Origin: Pleodorina starrii
Taxonomy: Eukaryota; Chlorophyta; Chlorophyceae; Chlamydomonadales; Volvocaceae
Direction of reading: 5' to 3'
Length of the DNA: 64,000 nucleotides
Assembly (NCBI GenBank): GCA_030267565.1
Contig: BRXU01000035.1
Span: 651,001 to 715,000, forward strand
Shown: positions 50,119 through 64,000 of the stretch, one piece after another
Numbering within the stretch: the stretch's first letter is position 1
Layout of the letters: each line of letters begins with the position of its first letter
Position numbers and translations under genes: made by a program
Notes under the pieces: generated by a model
The model's database searches: none
The model's input: only the letters and a program-made list of their open reading frames with translations
What the model was told of the DNA's origin: nothing

Positions 50119-53100
50119 ATGCAGTTAAAAACGCTTCAAATCGTCTGGCATGGCAAGGAGCCTGTCCTCAGCGTAGATTTCCAGCCGAACAGCCACACGC
50201 TTGTCTCAGGCGGTCAGGATGGCGAAGTGAAGGTGCGCTCCTTCGGGCGTACGCAATGAACTCCCATCATAGCTTTAAACAATATAACATGTAATATACT
50301 GCTGCCCAGTGCTGGGGCTGGCCGCGGGGTGTTCGCGGCTTCGCGTGTGCGGAGCGTGCGGAGCGGTTCGCGGATGTGCGTTGTCCTTGCTCGCAAATCC
50401 TGTTCCCGCCCCACGTCCACAACCCCTTTCATTCTCTACATAATTGCCGCAGCATTGGGAGGTGGTTTCGGAGGATGACGGCAGCCCCGGCGTCCGCTTC
50501 CTCAGCAGCTATCCCGTCAACAGCAAATCCGTCAACTGCGTCAGGTTCTCGCCCTCGGGTGGGTGAGCGTCCACGCAGTCACGTTCGGTCGCCTGCTTGC
50601 TTTCGCGGCGTAGAACCGGTACACGGGGTACACGGGTCCTCTTCTTCTGGGGGATGCCGCAGCGGCGTGCTGTGGCGCCTCCCGATTGCCCCAACCCCTC
50701 TTCGTGTGTATGTATTGAGGAGAGCTAAGCGACAGCGAAACTCAGACCGCGAGAAGGAACCCACCCCATGAACGGGTAGGAAGAGACCCGTTCATAAAGA
50801 GGGGCCTCAGCGGGAAGCAGCAAATAGAAGACGTAACAGCATAAGGCGTATAAGTGACCAAGTGACCCTGGGCAAGGACCCTAAAACACCCCCTCCGCAT
50901 CACGCCCCGTGCGATTCCCCCACCACCTGGCCGCCCGCCACGCGAGCGCGCAGGCGACATGCTGGCAAGCGCGGGCGATAAGGGCGAGGTGCTGCTCTGG
51001 CGCTTTGCGGCGTTCGCGGCGGGGGCCCAGTTGCAGCAGCAGGCGCAGCCGCAGCGGGGCCTGCTTGACGGCAGCAGCGCCGAAGGTAACGATCTCCCTC
51101 CCTCCCTCCCGTCGCGCCCTCTTACCTCCCTCCCTCCCTCCCGAGCACCTGCCTGCCTACCTGTCTGCCTGCCCGCCTGCCTGTCTCGCGCAGTACGCAC
51201 ACCTTTCTTTTGGGCCTCATGCCTATCGCTGGTTGCGCCTGGTTGCAGCAGCCAGTACCAACATCTCACCATTGCACTCATCTTACAACACCTCCAACCC
51301 CCCACCCACCCACACCCACACACACGTCCCCAACCGTCCCACTGCGTCCCCCTCCCGCCACCACTTTGGACACCCCTTTGAGGAGCCGCAGGGGCGGGTC
51401 TCGGTCTCGGCCTGGGCGGCGTGGCCTCCGCCTCCGCCAGCGGTCTGTGGCGGCAGGTGGGTCAGTTGCGGGGCCACTGCGATGACGTGTTGGATCTGGC
51501 CTGGGCCCCGGACGGGTCGGCGCTGCTCAGCGGCGGCATCGAGAACAACTGCATCCTGTGGGACGTCGAGGGACGCAAGTCGATGGTGGGTCACACAGGG
51601 GGGTTGGGGTGGGGTGGGGTGGGTTGTCGGTGGTGGTGGTGGGTTTTTGGGTTTGAATGCTGTGCGGTGCGGTGCGGCCTGGTGGGATCTGGGGACAGCG
51701 TTGTTCGGTGCGGCGCAGTGCCTGCAAGTGGCAGAGCGGTGCGGGGCGGGGGGGGGTGGATTCTTTGGGTTTTCTGCCAGGTTCGGTGCCGACCAGGAAG
51801 CTGAGCGGGGGGACACGTGGGCGGGCGGGCGGAACGAGACTTCCCTTCCTTGCCCCTTCCCTTGCCCTTCCCTCCCTTCCCTTCCTTCCCGCAGAAGTGG
51901 CTCCAGGACCACGGCCACTACGTTCAGGGAGTAGCCTGGGACCCCCTGGGCCGCTACATCGCCTCTCAGTCGGCGGACCGCACCGCCCGGGTGTACGCAT
52001 TCAAGCCGCCGCCGACGGGGGGGCCGGAGGCAGCGGGTGAGTGACGGCGGGTGGGGCCGCAGTCGCAGTCGCTGTCTGCAGCCACAAACGAACGAACGAA
52101 CGGGAAAGGGACGAATCGAATCGCTGCCTTTTCGCTCAACCACCCCGGCCCCCCCGGGAAGCATGGGTTGTGCCGGCGGGGTTGAAGGGATGCGGGTCGA
52201 GGCGCCCCGAAACTCAACCAGCGTGTTTCCGGAACGCTCCAAACCAATTACCGCACACCATTCACCGCCAACACCCGGGGCCCCCGTTGAATGGCTGCAC
52301 CGCACCGCACCTCATCGCTCATTGCTCATCGCTCGCCTCATGCCGCGGGTGACAGGCGGGAAGCGTGGACCGTCCGCGGCGGCGGCGGCGGCAGCGGCGG
52401 TGACGTCTGCCAGCCTGGCGCGCGACGGCTTCTACCCCGCCGCCACTCTGTCTAAAGGACCGCTGACTGCGGGGACGATTCCGCAGCAGCAGCAGCAGCC
52501 ACCGCCCCAGCAACAGCAGCAGCAGCCGACGGGGGCGGGGGCGGGGCCGGTCGGGCCGCAAGGGGACGCCACAGCGGCGGCTCCAGTTGCGGGTGAGTCT
52601 TAGACCGTCGTTAGGCGCCGACGGATCTGCACCGGGGAGACGAGAGCTTGGGCTTGTGGGTTTGCGATGTGGGTTATTCCGTGCCGCCGCCTTGAATGCA
52701 ACGTTTCGCTCACTTGCCGGATGTGTGTGTGGGGGGTTTGTGGGGTGTCTGTGGGGTGTGTGTGTTGCCAGTGTGTGTGGGTGTGTGGATGGGAGTGTGG
52801 ATGGGGGTGGATGGGGGTGGCAGCCGTACACAGCCCAGCGATCGAGAGCCGTGTCCTGTTGCGCCACAGAGCCCTGCTGGGCGCCGAAGCGTCCCCTGCG
52901 TGTTGTGTCTTGGACATCGAGAACCAAACGGCCTTGACGGCGTTTCTTGGCGGTGGCGGATGGTTTGTTGTTGTGCTGAAAACCCGAAGCCCTCCCATCG
53001 ACATAACCATGCGTGCTCGCTGTCCACACGCCCCCACGGTCCTCTGCTCCCCCACCCCGGCCCCCTCCTCTCCCTGTGCTGCTGTGCTGCTGTTGCCGCA

Positions 53101-56100
53101 GGCGGGGCGTCCAAGCAGCCTCTCTTTTCCGACGACTCTCTGCCCACCTTCTTCCGACGACTGACCTGGTCGCCGGATGGGTCGTTCCTGGCGGCCCCGG
53201 CAGGCGTGTACAGGTGCGTGAGTGGGTAGGATAGGGTGGGGTGGGTGGCGCAGGTGGCAACCAGGATGATCAAGTGGCAGCGTCAGCGAGCCCGGACGCC
53301 GCAGTTTCTACCGGCGTACCGCTGACCTTGACGCCGCCTTCATCGCCGCATTCTTCACGAGCTCCCTCGCGGCCCCTCCGAAACCATCCAACTGGGAAGC
53401 AATTGAACGGCCGTCCGACCAACTGACTGACGTCCCTCCCTGCCGCCACCCCTGCGAAACTGATCCCCGCCCGCCCGCATCCTCACGTCACCTCACGCCT
53501 CCTCACGCCTCCTCATCGCTCGCTGCACTGCAGGGCCGCCACGTCCGCGCCCGTGACCAGCACCACGCATATATTCTCACGAGGCGAATGGTGGGTCGAG
53601 TCAACAGGGGGGGGGGCGTTGCGTGTCCCTGCGTGTGTGCTGGAATCTGATCGTGTGCGTGTGTGTGGCGTGAGGAAAGGCGGTCCGAGGGCTTCCGGGG
53701 GGCTTGCGCTCCTTCCTCCCTCGCCCAGGCAGGACAGAACAGGGCAGGGCCGCGTGTGTGTGCGTGTGTGTACTTCGCGCGCAGAAAACCATCTCTTTAG
53801 CTCACCCACGCCCGCGCCCAGGCACGCCCCCCATCCACCCTACCTCTTTTCTTCTTCTTCTCCTCGTTGTTCCCCCGAAGGCCCAACCTTCCTCACCCCA
53901 ACCTTCCTTGCCCCGGCCTTCACTGCCTTGTTGATAATCTGTATCCCGCCCCGCCCGCCTGCCTGCTTTCCGTCTTCCGCGCGTTATCACCCTGACCCTG
54001 ACCCTGACCCCGACCCCGACCCAGGTCGGGCCCCGCCGTGAGCTTACCCTGCCTCAGCAAGGGCGCTCTGGTGGTCCGCTTCTGCCCCCGACTCTTCCGG
54101 GCGCCGCCGCCGCCGCCCGCCGGCGCCGCCGGCGCAACTCCCGCCGCCGCCGGCGCCGCGGCAGCGGCCGCCGCCGCGGCCTCGCGACTGCCGTACCGGC
54201 TCGTCATGGCCGTCGCGTCCGTCGACAGTGTACTGCTGTACGACATGCAGGTACGGCACAGGACGAGGGGGCCGGTGAAAGAGGGCGTGGCCTGCCACTG
54301 ATCGACGACGGATCGAATGCATGGAAAAGCCAAAGTGCCCGATTAGTCAACATGCACGTTACACAAGACGTTTGGTTGGTCGGTCGGTCGATCAGTCTGG
54401 TTCCGGTTCCGGTTACCTCTCCGCCTGCCCCCCCCTCTCTGATCTGACCACTCTGGGGACAACTCAACGTCGGACGCCCTGTAGCTTGACAGCTCGCTGA
54501 CCCGCCATCCCCCGCCGCCGCCGCATCTCCCCCCCCCCGCCCCCCCCTGCTCGGGTTCCCTCCGCCCGTCCCTCGTCCCTCGTCCCTCGCCCTCTCCCTC
54601 CCGTCCCTCCTCTTGAGCAACCCCAGGTACCCCAGGGAGGGGCGCATGGCTCCACCCCCTCTGCCCTCCTCTCTTCGTCGCTAATGCCCCCACACGCCCC
54701 ACAGCCCCACACACGCACATCACGCCCCCCCTCGCCATCCCTCAGTCGCCCACATCCCTCCGCTGCGGTATCAGTTTTCTTACCCCACACGCCCCCTCTC
54801 GACCGGCCGACCCTCTGCCGCCTTGACACCCTCAGGCTCTTGAGCCGCTGGCGGTGCTGGGCGGCATCCACTTCGCCGCGGTGACGGATCTGGCTTGGTC
54901 GGATGACGGCCGCTTCCTCGTGGTGGCGTCAAGGTGGGTGGGGGCGGCGGGTGTCGGTAGTGGGTACTGGGTATTGGATGGGTGTGTGTGCGCGCAGCTG
55001 TGTGTGTCGTGGTGGCCGCGTCAGGGTGGGTGGGTGCGGGTGTGGGTGTGTGGATGTGTGTGTACGTCGGTGGGATAAAAGGTAAAGCACCTCACCTCAC
55101 CCCAACCCCACACCCTTGGTTTTGGAGACCCGAGGTCCTCTCAGTGGCAGTCTGCCGCCATCCTCTACCATCAACACCGCACCGCAATACACACATACCC
55201 AATTGCGGTGCTGATGGTACAAATTACCACCGCACCGCACCGCATCAATCCCCAATTCCATCCCACTTTGAGGGACGGCACTGCGGGATGGCACTCCGCA
55301 CCGAGGGATGTGAACATGCGAACATGCGATCTCGCGCGGGGTTGCTGAACTGCGACGCCGCAGGGACGGCTACTGTACCGTCTGCTCCTTCGAGGAGGGC
55401 GAACTGGGTGAGCCGGTGCCGCTAGGGGAGCTACCGGCGGGGGTGGCGGCGGTCGTGTCCCGCGCGGCAGCGCGGCGGCACCAGGAGCGCACGGCGGCGG
55501 CGGCGGCCGCCAAGTCCGCCGCCGCCGCTGCCGCCACCGCGGCGGCGGCGGCGGCGGTCGCCGCACCGGCGCAAGGCGATGCTTTGGACGAGCAGCTGTC
55601 GGCGGCGGCGACGACGGCCCCGTCAGCGGCGGCGGCGGCGGCGCCGGAAGGCCGCCGCCGCATCCAGCCCGTCGCGGTGGCGGCGGGATCCAACCCCACC
55701 GCCGCCGCGGCGGCTACCAACGGCGGCGGCGCCGCCAAGCGGCCCGCTGACGGAGAGCCCTCCGCGGCAGGCAGCGGCGCCGCGGCGGAGCGGCCGAAGC
55801 CCAAACGCATTCAGCCCATTCCGCTCTCCGCGACAGCGCTAAGCGCGGCTGTGCCCGCGGCCGCCGGTGGCGGCGCCGCCGCCGCCCGCGTGAGCCTTGG
55901 CGGCGGGTCCGCCTGTGCAGCGCCGGTGGTGGCGGCGGCGCCGCCGCCGCCGGCATCGCCCGGGCGGCGGCGCATTGTGCCCACTCGTGTCGACGGACCC
56001 GCAGGGCCCCAGGCCGCCGCCGCGGCGGCGGCAGCGACGACGACCGCTGGCGGAGGCGCCGGCGGGTTGTCGCCGCTGCAACCCGCCGCATCTGCGGGCC

Positions 56101-57264
56101 TGAGCACCTTCGCGGCGGCGCCGTCGCGCACGCCGCTGACGGCTGCTGGCGGCGGCGGCGCCGCCGGGGCCGCTGGCCTGGTTGTTCCTGGCGTGGCAGC
56201 GCCGGGGTCGGCGGCCAAGATGCCCACGCCGCAGGTGAGCAGAGGCGGCAGGCAGGGCAGAGGTGGCTGCTGCGGGGCGGGGCGGGGCGCTTAGGGCTTT
56301 GGGTTTTGGGGGGATAGACCTGCGGCTCTTGGGTGATATGGCACCTGTGTACCGGTGAGCGGTGAGCGGTGGCTCTTTGCTTTTGCAGCGCGGACGCTGG
56401 GTTCGGGCTTAAGGGTTTGAACGGGAGCTTTGCCAATGGATCGCTGGATGTATCGCTGGAATCTTCAGGCGCCTTTCCCCAGCCTCGCGCGCTGGGTCCC
56501 TTTCCCCTCGCCGCCCCTCGGTTCCGTCGCGTCGCCCCGGTTCCCTGTCCTTATGATTACGGAACCTCCGCCTCCGTCCCCCCTGGCCTTTCCTTCCATC
56601 CTTCCTTTCCCCACCCACCTCCTTTCCGCTGCCGCCGTCGTTCTTTTGCTTGACGTACTCTTCCCGTATGCCCCCGTATGTTCCGGACGTCCTTCCCTTG
56701 TCCCCGCAGGTCCTGGTCTTCGGCACGCCGCCCAGCAGCGCCCCGCGCGACTACCGCGGACCCCACAACGCCCCCGCCTCCGAATCGCAAGCGCAGGCGC
56801 AGACCAAGCCCAAGCGCGTGACGCCCGTTCCCGTGGACCTAGGCAGCCGACAGGTCCCGGGCGCAGCAGCAACAGCAGGCGTTGCTGCTGCTTCTGCTGC
56901 TGCGCCATCAGCATCCGGGGCCGGCCATCCACGCGGGCAAGATGCTGCTGTGGAGCAACAGCAGCAGCAGCAGGAGGAGGAGCCGCAGCCGTCGTCTCAG
57001 GTGATGGTGCAGCCTCGGGTGGCAACCAGCGGTCAGGACGTGACGGCGGAGGCAGTGGCGGCGGCGGCGGAGCCGGTGCCGCCGCCGCCTGGCAGCAGCC
57101 GGAAGGCAGCGGCGCCGCCGCCGTCCGCCGGAGGCGGAGGCGGGGCTGGCGGAGGTGGAGGGGATGGCGGAGGCGGAGGCGGAGCGCGGCTGTCGGTGGC
57201 GCAGCTCGCGGCGATGCGGGGCGCGGCGGCGGCTCGGAGGGCGGCGGAGGGCTCCGCTTCTTAG
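50119..57264 (+). CDS. FAS2: Chromatin assembly factor 1 p60 subunit (CHAF1B/FAS2/Cac2 type)
   Basis: Exons: 50119-50232, 50453-50558, 50954-51085, 51392-51585, 51895-52036, 52356-52592, 53102-53213, 53534-53590, 54025-54250, 54836-54933, 55364-56234, 56710-57264 (TAG); 947 residues. CAF-1 deposits H3-H4 during replication; p60 is its WD40 subunit that contacts ASF1. Family hallmarks are in order: [123 protein letters not shown], and [20 protein letters not shown]. Poly-Ala and poly-Gln inserts interrupt the propeller loops. After about residue 480 comes a 470-residue extension rich in Ala/Gly/Pro with four basic R-I/V-x-P motifs, making it much longer than human p60 (559). The spacing of FFRRL and TTHIF motifs fits p60 better than HIRA. 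Confidence 0.9.
54752..54786 (+). repeat. Intronic module A in CAF-1 intron 9
   Basis: CATCCCTCCGCTGCGGTATC followed by AGTTTTCTTACC, about 50 bp before the acceptor, matches module A of the PRP22 introns. Confidence 0.65.
55653..56835 (+). other. Four B-domain-like motifs in the CAF-1 p60 C-terminal extension
   Basis: RRRIQPVAV starts at residue 570 (55653), [10 protein letters not shown] at 618 (55797), RRRIVPTRV at 674 (55965) and [10 protein letters not shown] at 796 (56806). Each fits basic-basic-R-[IV]-x-P followed by a hydrophobic residue, the core of the ASF1-binding B domain known from HIRA and CAF-1 p60. Function here is inferred. Confidence 0.6.
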
Positions 57265-59112
57265 GCTTTAGACGCACAAGGAGGGGAGGGAGGGAGGGCA
57301 GGACTCGGTGGGCCTCGAAGGCGCGCGCCTGGCGCCCTGGGGCCATGACGGCGGCTCCTAGAAGAAGAGAGGGAAAGAAAGGAGATACCGCAGAAGGGCG
57401 GAGCGTGGGTGTGGTGGAGCAAGACAGCAATGGCCCAGGAGGCGATGCGGGGGACACCGCTCTGTTACGGCGGCGAACCTTGGCGCAGAGGTTTGGGCGG
57501 CGCGGCGTGCTGTGCTGTAGATTAGGTGCTGGGATTGGGGGGAAGAGGACCGGGACGGGGACTGGGGCCCTGCGTTGACTAAGGGGTTTTTGGTCCGGTC
57601 CAAAAGTTGTTGTGGGGGGCACGGTGAACTCGGGTCCAAAAGCTGCTGGCTGGTTGGCTGGGAAGGAAGGGAGCGGGGAATGGGGGAGGGGGGGTTAGTA
57701 TGTTGCACCGTGGAGACGTAGTTGCGGGTTGGTTGGTTTGTCTTGTGCGCGCGCAGCGAGGTTGTGGTTCTCTTTCCCTTTTTCTTTCTTTCAACAAACC
57801 AAGGAAATTACACATTCCAGGCTTCACAATGGGGGAGCGCTTATGGAAGGCCCCTCTCGTGTATTGCGGCTCTCGGGGCCGCAACTCGGCCCCCCGGGTG
57901 CATATAGCATATGGGAGGGTGGTGGACCTGCCGTTCTGTCGAATGCGGATTTTTTCGTATCGGTGTGCCCGTCGGCGTGTGTGTGTGGGGGGGGGGCGGG
58001 CTTGGCCAGGGCCAAGCCGTCCTGCCAGGGCCAAGGGCGGTTCACAACGGCACAGTACGGCACGGTACGACGCGCGCCGTGACAAAAGGCATGTTGTTGG
58101 TGATGTGTTGTTCGACACCGGGGCCTCCGAAGGCTCTGAAATGTTATTACCGGTATGCCGCTCTTCCGCACTGTCGCCGCACCGGCAGAAGCGGGGGCAG
58201 TTGTGCGCACGGCGGGATTGGGGCCGTTGGGCCAGTAGGCAATTTCTAGGTCCCCACAGCTGGACAGCCGGCATTGCGTCAGCTCCTGGCGGCTGGCGCA
58301 GGCCCTGACGTAGCGTAGGGAGGATTGGCCGCTTGAGGTGCCCCCGTCTGTCAGCCAGCCTGGGCGCTTGCCTTCTAATGGCGGGCTCCCCATTCCGTAC
58401 GTACAGCCGCTCGTTCGACGCCCCCGTACCGCGGTTCCGTACGGTGACCGGAGTCCGGAGTCCTTAGGGGCGTGTATGTCAGGTCCTGTCAGGTTGTGGC
58501 AGGCCGTACTGGGACTGCCGTGTCTTATAAACTGTATTCTCGTGATGCAGGTGCAAAGGCCTGCGCACAGAGTTGTGCGGCTTTCGAACACAGTACATGG
58601 GGCACAATTGGCGTTTCGCTTTCGGGGGCTATGTTCTTGGCCCCTGCGGTGAAACATTTCACTTCCCATACACACGGGCGCGTTGGCGCGGTTGCGCCAC
58701 CGCCTCCCCCTGCTACTGCATTTTCGCGCGTGTTAAAGGGCCTCCCATCATCGTTACCTCATGCTGTCTCATGGTATGATTCTCTGCGAGGCGCGGCTTC
58801 CTGCGGCTTCCGCCCAGCTTCTCGTATTGTTGCCTGACTTGGCAACATCGCGTCCCGTGAAAGTCATCCTGGCGGGGCAACGCTGTAATCGGATCCTATA
58901 TCCATGGGCCTGTTTCATGTTTCATCCGACACCCAGGGCTCGAGCGCGTGTCATACTACGAGGCGAGTAATGTTACGAATATGCTCCGTGGGCCTCATGC
59001 GTTTTCCAATAAAGTCCAAAAGCCGCAGCCGACGTACGTGGCTACGTGCCGAAGCATCCGGTAGATTTAGGGAATTGCAGGGTAAACGTGCGTATTTTTT
59101 GATTGCTTTGCG
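57265..59112. other. CAF-1 3' UTR and interval to the helicase gene
   Basis: No coding exon is supported. A reverse module A copy occurs at 57380-57405, in the likely 3' UTR. A TGTAA motif at about 58882 is a distant candidate poly(A) signal. The last 200 bp before 59113 are AT-richer and probably hold the helicase promoter. Confidence 0.45.
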
Positions 59113-63949
<4,837 letters not shown>

Positions 63950-64000
63950 GTGCGTGGGTCGGTGGGTCGGTACGAGCGAGCGAACGAGCGTGCGAGCACG

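Noticed and set aside
55370..56436. Antisense and alternative-frame open stretches over the CAF-1 C-terminal exon
   Set aside because: GC-rich homopolymers leave all frames open; only the forward frame joins the WD40 exons in phase and keeps the R-I-x-P motifs.
50119..57264. Assignment of the WD40 gene to HIRA
   Set aside because: The order [25 protein letters not shown] and [10 protein letters not shown] matches CAF-1 p60; HIRA's C-terminal Hira domain is absent.

Overview
This is nuclear DNA of a eukaryote with a very GC-rich genome and many short introns. I read six multi-exon genes plus two weak candidates. Gene content points to a flagellate green alga, probably a core chlorophyte close to the volvocine group: an MLO-type seven-helix protein, a tandem-domain plastid co-chaperonin (CPN20), a sperm-tail PG-rich (flagellar) protein, a secreted protein with an (S-P-P)n wall-glycoprotein linker, Ala/Gly/Gln homopolymers inside conserved proteins, and a TGTAA polyadenylation-like motif. 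The lineage is inferred; no species is claimed.

Layout. (1) 52-10662 (+): 3' part of an MLO gene whose first transmembrane segments lie left of the window; a 1,839-residue low-complexity block sits in its third cytoplasmic loop. (2) 13874-15762 (+): small flagellar SHIPPO/STPGR protein. (3) 17539-18016 (+): weak candidate. (4) 18813-22325 (-): CPN20. (5) 22757-38607 (+): complete 26-exon DEAH-box splicing helicase PRP22/DHX8, head-to-head with CPN20 across 431 bp. (6) 41783-47702 (-): secreted chimera with a signal peptide, helical region, (SPP)n linker, two fucolectin-like F5/8C domains and a Cys-containing tail. (7) 48429-48794 (-): weak acidic exon. (8) 50119-57264 (+): CAF-1 p60/FAS2-type histone chaperone with a long C-terminal extension carrying four B-domain-like motifs. 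(9) 59113-63949 (+): 5' part of a UPF1-like SF1 helicase running off the right edge.

Gene models were assembled by hand from GT-AG (once GC-AG) junctions, requiring every junction to keep phase. PRP22 (1,188 codons), CAF-1 p60 (947), CPN20 (217), the flagellar protein (262) and the secreted protein (873) all close in frame. The genes do not form one pathway.

The most interesting non-genic signal is in the introns. One is a roughly 1.1 kb element with about 40-bp terminal inverted repeats filling PRP22 intron 6, with a related copy in an MLO intron. The other is a family of short intron-resident modules recurring in at least three genes and in both orientations. Both look like introner or non-autonomous transposon families.
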